Of a stretch of 64,000 nt of DNA, positions 8,192-17,219 are shown piece after piece. Both the position numbers and the translations under genes were made by a program. A model generated the notes under the pieces. The model worked only from the letters and a program-made list of their open reading frames with translations. It was not told where the DNA came from and made no database searches. The DNA is taken from positions 124,001 to 188,000 of the forward strand of contig NZ_JBAJNO010000006.1 in assembly GCF_036880985.1 (NCBI RefSeq), in the 5' to 3' direction. The DNA comes from Limibacter armeniacum. GTDB taxonomy: Bacteria > Bacteroidota > Bacteroidia > Cytophagales > Flammeovirgaceae. Every line of letters starts with the position of its first letter. Position 1 is the stretch's first letter.

Positions 8192-9424
8192 TTAGTTCAG
8201 GTTTCCGGTCAGTGCATCTAGTTGTGCAAGTAAGGTATGGTAGCTGGCAACAGCTGCTGCTTTTGTTTTTTCATATAACAACAATTGCTGCTGCATCCGT
8301 AGCACTTCCTCAAAAGCTTCTCCCGAATTGCTATAGGCTGTGAAAAGTAAGTTCAATGCCTGTTTAGACTCGCTGATCTGCTGCTCATAGAGTGTGATCA
8401 GATCAGCCTGACGTTCCAACTCAAAAATATTTCTGTAGTAACTTCCGACCAGCCTGTTTTCAGTTTCCTCTTTCTCCAGTATATATTGCTCCCGCTGCAA
8501 TTGCGCCTGTGTCTCAGCTGCCTTGTACTTGCCCCTGAAAAGTGGAATACTGACTGAAACCATAGGCATCAGCACGTCTTTTCCGTTGTCACTGACTGCC
8601 ATGTCTGACCGAGTGCCGACTGCCACATAGTCAAGCCCAACTCCCAGTTTAGGCATTCCTTCTTTTTCTGCCAGCGTGATGGCTTTGGTACTTGCCTCAA
8701 TCTTGCTGTTCGCCATGCCTATTTCCGGATTGGCCGTCAGCAAGGAGTCACGGCCATAACCAATCGGCAATGGCTTGACCTGCAAAGTATCCGCAATTGT
8801 GATAGGAGCATCATAAGACCTGTTCAACAGACTATTCATCCAACTTTGCAGTGAACCTTCTTTCTTATCTAGAATACCCAGATTGGTGTTTGCCTCCTTT
8901 AGCATCAGGTCTACCCGCAACACATCTACCATAGCACCTTTACCATTTCGGAATTTGGCTGTTGCTATATTCTTGAAAGACTCCAGCAGCTCGATATTCT
9001 CCTGCTCAATCTTTCTCCACTGATTGAGTTCATATAGCGGATAATAAGCCGTAGCCACCTTGGCATACAACTGGTTTCGGGTGTTGAGAAAAGCCTGATA
9101 TTTTGACTCAGCCAAAGCAGTGGCTACTTCTCCTTTTGCTTTCAAGGTTCCGAACCAAGGAAACATCTGGCTGAGGGAAAACTTTGCCTGCTGTGGACCT
9201 ACCCTTGTTTCTACTGGCGAAATAAAGTACCCGAATGAAAATGTTGGATCAGGCAGTGCCTTGGCTTGAGTCACCTGTTGCATGGCTGCTTCAAACTCCT
9301 TGTATTTGGATTGAAGCCCCGGATTGTGTTCAGCAGCTTCTTTGAAATAATCCTCAAATGTCTGTGCATATACCTGCTGTCCAATCAGAAACAGCAGTCC
9401 TATCAGCATGGTTAATCTTCTCAT
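8192..9424 (-). CDS. TolC-family outer-membrane channel (CusC-like)
   Basis: 410 residues: a signal peptide ending 'QQVYAQ', then the two OEP repeats of long helices and short barrel strands typical of TolC/CusC. No lipobox is seen, unlike E. coli CusC. Its ATG overlaps the TGA of cusA (9421-9424), so the two are coupled. It forms the exit duct of the copper/silver pump with CusA and CusB. Confidence 0.93.
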   Translation of the reverse strand: MRRLTMLIGLLFLIGQQVYAQTFEDYFKEAAEHNPGLQSKYKEFEAAMQQVTQAKALPDPTFSFGYFISPVETRVGPQQAKFSLSQMFPWFGTLKAKGEVATALAESKYQAFLNTRNQLYAKVATAYYPLYELNQWRKIEQENIELLESFKNIATAKFRNGKGAMVDVLRVDLMLKEANTNLGILDKKEGSLQSWMNSLLNRSYDAPITIADTLQVKPLPIGYGRDSLLTANPEIGMANSKIEASTKAITLAEKEGMPKLGVGLDYVAVGTRSDMAVSDNGKDVLMPMVSVSIPLFRGKYKAAETQAQLQREQYILEKEETENRLVGSYYRNIFELERQADLITLYEQQISESKQALNLLFTAYSNSGEAFEEVLRMQQQLLLYEKTKAAAVASYHTLLAQLDALTGNLN

Positions 9425-12400
9425 GGCTGTGATCTTTTTAGTCGTAGTTCTTCTCTCCAGCAGTAAAGCGTTGGCACAATAAAGTAGGTGATGGCTGCCA
9501 CCACCATTCCCCCAAATGAAGGGATCGCCATCGGAATCATAATGTCAGCTCCCCGTCCTGTTGAAGTCAGGATCGGTAGCAAGGCAATGATAGTTGTGGC
9601 TGAGGTCATTACTGCTGGCTTGATTCTCCGTTGCCCCGCTTCCACCACAGCAAGGCGGATTCCCTGAACATTGTCCGTCTTGTTTCTGGCAAAACTCTGA
9701 TCAAGATAAGTAGCGATCAGTACACCATCATCTGTTGCAATACCAAACAATGCGATAAAGCCCACCCAGACTGCTACACTCAAGTTGACGGTATGAATCT
9801 GAAACAGCTCCCGCATATGGATACCAAAGAAGCTAAAGTTGGCAAACCAAGGCTCACCATAAAGCCAAAGCATAATAAATCCGCCACTGAAAGCCATGGC
9901 AATACCTGTGAATACCATCAGGGATGTAGTAACGGACTTGAACTGAAAATAAAGGATCAGGAATACAATCAGCAACACCACCGGTACAATGATGGAAAGC
10001 CTTTTCTGTGCCCGAACCTGATTCTCATAGCTACCCGAAAACCTGTAATTCACCCCTGAAGGCACTTTTATACTTCCATCAGCAATACGAGCTTGTATGG
10101 CTTGTTGCGCATCATGAACCACATCCACTTCAGCATGCCCTTCACGTTTATCAAAAAGGACATATCCCACCAGAAAAGTATCTTCACTTTTGATGGCTTG
10201 AGGTCCCCTCACGTATTCCAGATTCACCAGTTGCGTCAATGGAATCTGTGCTCCGGTAGGAGTTGGAACCAAAATATTACCCAAAGTCTCAGGGTCGTCA
10301 CGTAGTTCACGGGGGTAACGCACCCTTACAGGAAAGCGCTTTCTTCCCTCAACTGTTGAGGTAATCTTCATTCCACCAATTGCAGTCTCGATCACTTCCT
10401 GAACTGCCTCGATGCTTAAGCCGTATCGGGCAATCTCATCCCTCTTGATATCCAGTTGGAGGTAAGGTTTGCCCACTATACGGTCAGCGAATACAGCTTC
10501 CTGCTTGACGCTTGGCACTTGTTTGAGAATCTGTTCCAACTGTAAGCCAAACTCCTCAATGGTGTTTAGGTCAGGTCCATACACCTTGATACCCATTGGT
10601 GCCCGCATGCCCGTTTGCAACATTACAAGCCTTGTCTCGATTGGCTGCAACTTTGGCGCAGAAGTAACACCTGGCAGCTTGGTGACTTTGACAATCTCAT
10701 TCCAAATATCATCAGGAGATTTGATCTGAGGTCGCCAGTTACGGAAGTACAAGCCATCTTCATCCGGAACCAGGTCGTTAGAAGAGATTCCATTTGCCAA
10801 TGCCTCTTCATTGGAAAGGGTATCACCCTTAAATGTTATAAACTGGTCTGATTCATTCACCTTAAATCTTGCCTTGTGTCCTTTCTTGTTCAGCGCATAC
10901 TCAGACTTATAATTGATCACATTCTCGTACATGGAGATGGGAGCAGGGTCCAATGCAGATTCTACCCGTCCCATTTTACCGACAGTCAGTTCCACTTCCG
11001 GAATATTGGTCAGCAACATATCGAGCTGTCCCACTATTTTGCGGTTATAGGTAACACCTGAATGCGGCATGGAAGTCGGCATCAATAGGAAACTACCTTC
11101 ATCCAGCGACGGCATAAATTCTTCTCCAATCCCCGGAAAATTATGGGATAGTCCTGACCAGACAGTATTCGTCCTGATATTGACACCCAAACGGTCAAAC
11201 CCATTGGCAACAAAACCAAACATGGTATTGAATCCCAACCAGCCTGTTACGCCAAAGAATATCAGAAACAAAGGAATGGATAGGAATGCTACCTTATGCG
11301 ACAGGCACCAGTTCAGAATAGGCTTGTAATAATATTCCAGAATGGTAAATAACAATAAGATTGATCCAACTGTCAACAATACAAATATGCCATTGGCCAT
11401 CAAGCTTCTTCCTGCACCTAACGGCATCCAATACTCAGCCAATAACCATAATACGCCCAAAACTGCTACGATCAATTCTCCGTGTCGGACAAGCCAGTTA
11501 ACAGGTTTTGGTAGCGTTATTTCAGAAGTATTCAGCTTATATCTGATTAGTGCTATTCCACTAAACAGCAGTAGCATACAGCCTGCCCAGATATGCCCGA
11601 GCACCATCAGCACAGCTCCTGCAATCAGCAGCAACAGGTTGGCTTGGTTACTTCTTTTCGGATTCTTGAATCGAATACCAAAAAACCAATATGCCAATGT
11701 TGGTAGGATGAGCAGGGCTACAATTAGTGCCGCCACCAAGGCAAAAGACTTGGTAAATGCCAATGGACCAAAAAGCTTGCCTTCAGCCGCCTGCATGGTA
11801 AAGACTGGAATAAAGCTGATAATGGTGGTGGATACAGCCGTCAGGATAGCGGACGAGACTTCTGCGGAAGCATTGTAAATGGTTTCCAGTAAGGGCTGTT
11901 CCGATTTTTCATCCAAGTGCTTGATAATGTTTTCTGACAGGACAATACCCAAATCCACCATGGTACCGATGGCAATGGCAATACCGGAGAGCGCCACGAT
12001 ATTGGCATCCACCCCAAAATAACGCATGGCTATAAACACCATCAGAACCGCTACCGGAAGCAAACTGGTAATCAGCAAGGATGCCCTCAGGTTATAGACC
12101 ATCACAATTACTACCAGTACAGAAATCAGTACTTCAAGAGACAGTGCCTCTTCCAGTGTCCCCAGTGTTTCATGAATCAGGGTAGATCGGTCATAGAACG
12201 GAACAATGGTCAGTTGGCTTTCCACGCCATTCGAAAGTGTTTTCTTGGGAAGTCCGGGCGCAATTTCATGGATTTTATCTTTCAAGTTGTTGATTACCTG
12301 CAATGGATTGGCTCCATAACGGGCTACCGCTACACCTCCGACTACTTCAGCACCATCCTTGTCCAACAGTCCACGGCGTGTAGCAGGCCCCAAAGTTACC

Positions 12401-13242
12401 ACCCCGATGTCCTTGATTCTGATGGGGACATTGTTCTGGACTGCTACCACAGCACTTTCCAAATCCTCTACCTTCTTGATATAGCCCAGTCCACGCACAA
12501 GGTATTCAGCTTGATTGATCTCAATGGTCTTGGCTCCCACATCCCTGTTGGATTGCTTGACAGCCTGTATCACCTTGGTGAGCGGGATATTATAGGACTT
12601 CAGGGCATCAGGGTTGACATCCACCTGATATTCCTGTACAAAACCACCGATAGAGGCCACTTCAGATACACCCTCTACTGCATTCAGGGCGTATTTGACA
12701 TAGAAATCCTGTACTGTTCTGATTTCGTGCAAATCCCAACCACCAGTAGGATTGCCATTCTTGTCACGACCTTCCAGCGTGTACCAGTACACCTGTCCCA
12801 ATGCTGTTGCATCAGGTCCCAAGGCAGGTTGTACTCCGTCAGGCAACAGTCCTGCAGGAAGTGAATTCAGCTTCTCAAGGATTCTGGAGCGTGACCAATA
12901 AAACTCTACGTCTTCATTGAAGATGATATAAATGCTGGAAAACCCGAAGATGGAAGAACTTCTGATTGACTTCACTCCCGGTATCCCAAGTAGGTAAGTA
13001 GTCAAAGGATAGGAAATCTGGTCCTCAATATCCTGAGGAGAACGCCCAGTCCATTGGGTAAAAACAATCTGTTGGTTTTCCCCGATATCCGGTATGGCAT
13101 CCACTGGGACTGGGTCCGATGGCAGAAAGTTCATTTTCCAGCCGAATGGAGCGGTTACAATCCCCCACATGATCATTCCTATCAGCAACAGGATCGTCAC
13201 GAGCCTGTTCTCAAGGAAGAACCTTATAATTCTGTTAAGCAT
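9421..13242 (-). CDS. cusA: CusA-like heavy-metal efflux RND transporter
   Basis: 1273 residues, an inner-membrane proton-driven pump of the HME-RND family. It has the N-terminal 'FFLENRLVTILL' helix, the 'SLDEGSFLLMPTSMP' HME signature, two blocks of membrane helices with 'GIAIAIGTMVDLGIVL' (TM4 region with the conserved Asp) and 'FIALFGIATDDGVLIATYL'. It is longer than E. coli CusA (about 1050) because of an extra hydrophobic stretch of about 100 residues around 535-650 between the two halves, a feature common in Bacteroidota copies. Cu(I)/Ag(I) is favoured over Zn/Co because CopA, DUF3347 and HMA proteins share the operon. Confidence 0.93.
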   Translation of the reverse strand: MLNRIIRFFLENRLVTILLLIGMIMWGIVTAPFGWKMNFLPSDPVPVDAIPDIGENQQIVFTQWTGRSPQDIEDQISYPLTTYLLGIPGVKSIRSSSIFGFSSIYIIFNEDVEFYWSRSRILEKLNSLPAGLLPDGVQPALGPDATALGQVYWYTLEGRDKNGNPTGGWDLHEIRTVQDFYVKYALNAVEGVSEVASIGGFVQEYQVDVNPDALKSYNIPLTKVIQAVKQSNRDVGAKTIEINQAEYLVRGLGYIKKVEDLESAVVAVQNNVPIRIKDIGVVTLGPATRRGLLDKDGAEVVGGVAVARYGANPLQVINNLKDKIHEIAPGLPKKTLSNGVESQLTIVPFYDRSTLIHETLGTLEEALSLEVLISVLVVIVMVYNLRASLLITSLLPVAVLMVFIAMRYFGVDANIVALSGIAIAIGTMVDLGIVLSENIIKHLDEKSEQPLLETIYNASAEVSSAILTAVSTTIISFIPVFTMQAAEGKLFGPLAFTKSFALVAALIVALLILPTLAYWFFGIRFKNPKRSNQANLLLLIAGAVLMVLGHIWAGCMLLLFSGIALIRYKLNTSEITLPKPVNWLVRHGELIVAVLGVLWLLAEYWMPLGAGRSLMANGIFVLLTVGSILLLFTILEYYYKPILNWCLSHKVAFLSIPLFLIFFGVTGWLGFNTMFGFVANGFDRLGVNIRTNTVWSGLSHNFPGIGEEFMPSLDEGSFLLMPTSMPHSGVTYNRKIVGQLDMLLTNIPEVELTVGKMGRVESALDPAPISMYENVINYKSEYALNKKGHKARFKVNESDQFITFKGDTLSNEEALANGISSNDLVPDEDGLYFRNWRPQIKSPDDIWNEIVKVTKLPGVTSAPKLQPIETRLVMLQTGMRAPMGIKVYGPDLNTIEEFGLQLEQILKQVPSVKQEAVFADRIVGKPYLQLDIKRDEIARYGLSIEAVQEVIETAIGGMKITSTVEGRKRFPVRVRYPRELRDDPETLGNILVPTPTGAQIPLTQLVNLEYVRGPQAIKSEDTFLVGYVLFDKREGHAEVDVVHDAQQAIQARIADGSIKVPSGVNYRFSGSYENQVRAQKRLSIIVPVVLLIVFLILYFQFKSVTTSLMVFTGIAMAFSGGFIMLWLYGEPWFANFSFFGIHMRELFQIHTVNLSVAVWVGFIALFGIATDDGVLIATYLDQSFARNKTDNVQGIRLAVVEAGQRRIKPAVMTSATTIIALLPILTSTGRGADIMIPMAIPSFGGMVVAAITYFIVPTLYCWREELRLKRSQP

Positions 13243-13405
13243 AATACTTGAAGTATGATGTCAATTGCTGATATAAAAATGTGATGAAAGCATATGCCTT
13301 ACTGACCTGAGATTTTAACATCAAGCAATAGGTACATTCGCTTTACTTACATGAAAAAGAGCGCTTCAGGTCTTCAACCTTAAGCTAACAATTTATATCA
13401 GCAAC

Positions 13406-13822
13406 CTATAACAGGAAGGTCTGAAACAAGGATTGGATATCCCATTTCAGCAAAGGAGGGGAATAAGTTTGAGGTGATTGTGTATCTGTTTCAGGGAAAA
13501 AGAATAACTGAAACAGGAAATGTATGGTAACAGCTGCCAAAGCAGGCAGGAATGAAAAGTCAGCAAACGCAGGTGTAAAACCATCTTCAGCCTGTACCAA
13601 TAAGGTAGCATCCTGACAGCAAGCCGCTGCCTGAATATGATCAGCGTCAGGTGTTGGTTCAGCACAGATATCAATGTCCTGCATCCCACAACCCAGCTCA
13701 TGATTTCCAAATGCTATGGCATGCTCAACAGCTTGCCCACCGCAATAGTGAGTGCCTATTGTCAAGCCAATGTTGCCTAGCAACACCGTAAATACAAGCA
13801 ATATGGAAATCAGTTGTTTCAT
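13406..13822 (-). CDS. HYC_CC_PP family small protein
   Basis: 138 residues: signal peptide, then 'HYCGG' (residues 26-30), a Cys-Gly-Met segment, a 'CC' pair, a hydrophobic segment near 90-110 and a C-terminal 'PPLLKWDIQSLFQTFLL'. These are the defining marks of the Bacteroidota HYC_CC_PP family, whose members commonly sit beside copper/silver efflux genes. Biochemical role is unknown; the paired cysteines suggest a periplasmic metal-binding role. It lies 163 bp upstream of cusA, so it may begin its own unit or be an early gene of the island. Confidence 0.8.
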   Translation of the reverse strand: MKQLISILLVFTVLLGNIGLTIGTHYCGGQAVEHAIAFGNHELGCGMQDIDICAEPTPDADHIQAAACCQDATLLVQAEDGFTPAFADFSFLPALAAVTIHFLFQLFFFPETDTQSPQTYSPPLLKWDIQSLFQTFLL

Positions 13823-13932
13823 ACAGGAGCAAATGTAGTCATTAACTTGGAGCTTGGTTTATATAATTTTGTGAAAAGCTTATAGGATTTTGAATCAGCC
13901 CTTATCCAAGTTGAAATAAGGGCTGAATAACT

Positions 13933-14136
13933 TTACTCTGCCAAAGCTGCCTTAAAGCCAATTCCATTTAAGGTTTCCGTAATTTCTTCGGCTTTTATAT
14001 CAGCTTGCTGAATGGTCAGAATCTTGTCGGAATTGTCCAGATCAACAGACCATTTACCTGTTCCAACTTTCTTGTCAAGGTGAGGTGTTACCTTGGAAAG
14101 GCATCCGTTGCAGTTGATGTTTGTCTTGAATTTCAT
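13933..14136 (-). CDS. Heavy-metal-associated (HMA) domain copper chaperone
   Basis: 67 residues that form a single ferredoxin-like HMA domain: 'MKFKTNINCNGCLSKV' with the C-x2-C metal site, then 'WSVDLDNSDKILTI' and a closing 'GIGFKA'. The motif is N-C-N-G-C rather than the M-x-C-x-x-C of CopA domains. ATG 14136 is preferred because the family starts at 'MKFKT'; an upstream ATG at 14163, 4 bp after the CopA stop, would add nine residues. It probably hands Cu(I) to or from CopA. Confidence 0.88.
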   Translation of the reverse strand: MKFKTNINCNGCLSKVTPHLDKKVGTGKWSVDLDNSDKILTIQQADIKAEEITETLNGIGFKAALAE

Positions 14137-14167
14137 ATTGATTTTAAGTTGATGGTTGATCATTTAT

Positions 14168-16426
14168 TTAGAGTTGTCTGCTTTTCAATCTTAAACTGTT
14201 GGCTACCACAGATACAGAGCTGAGCGCCATAGCGCCACCCGCCAGCATCGGGTCCAGCATAAATCCAGTGAAAGGATATAGAATGCCAGCCGCTATTGGA
14301 ATACTGATCACGTTGTAGGCGAACGCCCAGAACAGGTTCTGCCTGATGCCATTGACCGTTTGTCTGGAAAGTTTCAGGGCTTTTGGAATTGCTTGCAGGT
14401 CTGAAGTAATCAGCGTGATGGCTGCCACATCCATGGCAATGTCCGCACCTTTGCCCATTGCAATACTGACATCTGCCTGAGCCAACGCCTGTGCATCATT
14501 GATGCCATCACCAACCATTGCCACCACTTTTCCTTCTTTCTGAAGTGCCTGAATATAGGTTGACTTATCCGCAGGCATTCTGTTAGCCTCGAAGTGACGG
14601 ATACCTACTTCATTGGCGACAGCAGCAGCAGTTTCTGCATTGTCACCTGTCAGCATATGGACTTCAATGCCTTGCTGCTGTAATGTGGTAATGGCTTCTC
14701 GGGAAGTTTCCTTGATCTGGTCTGCAATGGCGATGACAGCTAGTACCTGCTGTTCATCTGCAAAGAAGACAACGGTTTGCGCCTTTTGCTTGAGCTGACT
14801 TGCCTTTTCAGCCAATTGAGCACTTATATCGATATAATGGGACTTGATCAGTTGTTCATTTCCTGCATAGAAATGTTTTCCGCTATCAGCTTCTGCTAAA
14901 ACACCCTGTCCAGCCAGTTCCTTGAAATTTCTGATTTTAGCTGTTACCATACCAGAATTTTTCAGGTGATGGGTAACTGCTGCTGCCAAAGGATGACCTG
15001 ACTGACTTTCCAGGGCATACAGGATTGTTGCATATTGTTTGGATGGATGATCAAGCCAAAAGATATCCGTTACTTCAGGTTTTCCTTCTGTAATTGTACC
15101 TGTCTTGTCCAATACCACCGCATTGACCTGATGTGCTTTTTCAAGGCTGATGGCATCCCGAATAAGCAGATGGTTTTCGGCTCCTTTACCGATACCTACC
15201 ATCAGGGCTGTAGGCGTTGCCAGTCCCAAGGCACACGGACAGGCGATGACCAGTACCGCTACAGCTGCCAGTAATGCCTGAGAAAAGGCATGCTCGCCAC
15301 CGGCTATCATCCAGATCGCAAATGTCAGCAAGGCAATCCCAATTACAGTAGGAACAAAAATTGCTGCCACCTTGTCCACCAGCTTTTGGACAGGAGCTTT
15401 GCTACCTTGAGCCTGCTGAACGGTCTGGATAATCTGTGAGAGCAAGGTTGCTTTTCCCACTTTTTCGGCTTTAAACCGGAAACTCCCATGCTGGTTGATG
15501 GTACCAGTAAAGACTTTTTCTCCATTGGATTTCTCTACTGGAATCGGTTCGCCTGTAATCATGCTTTCATCCACAAAGGAGTTACCCGAAAGCACGATTC
15601 CATCAACAGGTATCTTTTCACCAGAGCGTACTACGATGGTCATCCCTTTTTCTACCTCCTGTATAGGAATGCTTACTTCTTGTCCTTCCTGAATAACCAG
15701 AACGGTCTTAGGCTGTAGCCCCATCAGCTTTTTGATAGCGGTGGAAGTACCTGCTTTTGCCCTTTCTTCCATCAGTTTGCCAATGGTAATAAAAGTGATA
15801 ATCACAGTGGCAGCCTCGTAATAGACATGCGGCGTGATGCCCTTGCTCAACCAGTATTCAGGATAAAGGGTATTGAAAAGGCTGTAGAGATAGGCTATAC
15901 CAGTACTGAGCGCCACCAGTGTATCCATATTGGCGACACTATGTCTTGCTTGCTTATAGGCATTGATAAAGAAAGACCGACCGAACCAACCCAATACAGC
16001 AGTTGCCAAGATCAGGGAAATCCATTTACCAGCTTCCCAATGCATCAGGAACATGCCAATGATAAAAACGGGTAGGGTCAGGATTACTGACCAAAGTGTT
16101 CGACGCTTCAGTTCCTTGTACTGTATCTCTGCCAGTTCCTCCTGCTTTTCGGAAGGGTTTTCCTGTTCAATAATCAAGTCATAACCCGCTTCGTGCACGA
16201 CCTGCTGAAGGTCAGTTGGCTGTAATGCAGACGAGTAAGTTACCTGAACTGTGGCATTGGCAAAATTCACGTCTGCCTGTTGTACGCCCTCTGTGCTGCG
16301 GAGAATGGTTTCCACACTGCCAGCACAGGAAGCGCAGCTCATGCCTGTTACAGGAAAGTTGCCTTTGACCAATTGATGGTCTTGGCTAGCTGTTTTTTTG
16401 ATTTCCAGTGTTTCCATATATGTCAT
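14168..16426 (-). CDS. copA: Copper-translocating P-type ATPase CopA
   Basis: About 752 residues. One N-terminal HMA domain with 'GMSCASC', then eight membrane helices of the P1B type, the actuator 'GEPIPVEK', the intramembrane copper site 'CPC' in '[11 protein letters not shown]', the phosphorylated 'DKTGT', the nucleotide-domain 'SGHP' (His-Pro) and the hinge '[10 protein letters not shown]'. It exports Cu(I) from the cytoplasm using ATP. The start was set at ATG 16426 (METL at 16417 is equally possible); the open frame runs 18 residues farther without family-like sequence. It lies just downstream of the AraC-type gene and 4-31 bp from the HMA chaperone. Confidence 0.95.
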   Translation of the reverse strand: MTYMETLEIKKTASQDHQLVKGNFPVTGMSCASCAGSVETILRSTEGVQQADVNFANATVQVTYSSALQPTDLQQVVHEAGYDLIIEQENPSEKQEELAEIQYKELKRRTLWSVILTLPVFIIGMFLMHWEAGKWISLILATAVLGWFGRSFFINAYKQARHSVANMDTLVALSTGIAYLYSLFNTLYPEYWLSKGITPHVYYEAATVIITFITIGKLMEERAKAGTSTAIKKLMGLQPKTVLVIQEGQEVSIPIQEVEKGMTIVVRSGEKIPVDGIVLSGNSFVDESMITGEPIPVEKSNGEKVFTGTINQHGSFRFKAEKVGKATLLSQIIQTVQQAQGSKAPVQKLVDKVAAIFVPTVIGIALLTFAIWMIAGGEHAFSQALLAAVAVLVIACPCALGLATPTALMVGIGKGAENHLLIRDAISLEKAHQVNAVVLDKTGTITEGKPEVTDIFWLDHPSKQYATILYALESQSGHPLAAAVTHHLKNSGMVTAKIRNFKELAGQGVLAEADSGKHFYAGNEQLIKSHYIDISAQLAEKASQLKQKAQTVVFFADEQQVLAVIAIADQIKETSREAITTLQQQGIEVHMLTGDNAETAAAVANEVGIRHFEANRMPADKSTYIQALQKEGKVVAMVGDGINDAQALAQADVSIAMGKGADIAMDVAAITLITSDLQAIPKALKLSRQTVNGIRQNLFWAFAYNVISIPIAAGILYPFTGFMLDPMLAGGAMALSSVSVVANSLRLKSRQL

Positions 16427-16522
16427 GTTTTTAAAGTCTTGATCACTTTCAACATGACAAAATTGGCTGATACACCTCAAAATCGTGTTACAGAATCCTT
16501 GACAAGGTTTACATCATTTTGA

Positions 16523-17101
16523 CTATAGCTTGTCCAGTGGCTTGTGGTCAGGTTTTTTCATTTGCCTGAAAGCGGTTGGCGTCATACCCGTTTCCTTTTT
16601 GAATTGGGATGAAAGGTGAGCCACACTGCTGTAATGCAGTTTGAAGGCAATTTCGGAAAGGGTCAACTCATCATAAAAAAGCAGTTCCTTTACCCTTTCA
16701 ATCTTTTGGGAGGTAATGTACTTCTCAATCGTAATCCCTTCCACAGATGAAAAAAGACGGCTCAGGTAACTGTAATCGTGATGGAGGTTATCCGCCAGAT
16801 AGGTGGACAGGTTAACCTTCATTGGGTCAGTATCATCATGGTGCACATAGTCAATGATCAGTGTCTTGATACGGGAAATCAAAACCGATTTGGTGGATTC
16901 CAGCAAGGCAAATCCCAAAGGCTCCAACGCTTCTCCCAATCGTTTCCGGTCTGTATCCGTTGGGGCATGTGCAAGGGTTATGGCGCCCAGTTCGATATGG
17001 GTGAAAGGAATTTTCAATTGGTTAAGCACCTGCTCCACAGCCATGATACAGCGTGGACAAACCATGTTCTTGATATGTATTACGTTATCGGTATTCATCA
17101 T
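16523..17101 (-). CDS. AraC-family regulator with N-terminal HMA-like metal-sensing domain
   Basis: 192 residues. The first 65 read as an HMA-type fold with 'MVCPRCI' (a C-x2-C site at about residues 15-18), then a beta strand/helix pattern ending 'LEPLGFALLE'. Residues 90-185 are an AraC/XylS DNA-binding domain with two helix-turn-helices ('LSEIAFKLHYSSVAHLSSQF' and final 'GMTPTAFRQM'). It is first in the copper island, 97 bp before copA. The natural reading is a copper-responsive activator whose HMA domain binds Cu(I) directly, replacing CueR or CusR. Known family members occur beside Bacteroidota copA; direct metal binding here is inferred. Confidence 0.85.
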   Translation of the reverse strand: MMNTDNVIHIKNMVCPRCIMAVEQVLNQLKIPFTHIELGAITLAHAPTDTDRKRLGEALEPLGFALLESTKSVLISRIKTLIIDYVHHDDTDPMKVNLSTYLADNLHHDYSYLSRLFSSVEGITIEKYITSQKIERVKELLFYDELTLSEIAFKLHYSSVAHLSSQFKKETGMTPTAFRQMKKPDHKPLDKL

Positions 17102-17219
17102 TCTTATAAAAGTACAAGCCAGTCAAATTTGTTTCAAGTTCGCAAATTGAATCAGGAATTGCCTTTTTCCCTTACATAATTTCCATCATGTGTTACAAGG
17201 TTTTGATGAAGTAGTACGA

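Noticed and set aside
12172-12864. 230-codon open frame on the + strand
   Set aside because: It is antisense to the well-conserved core of CusA and has no recognisable domain.
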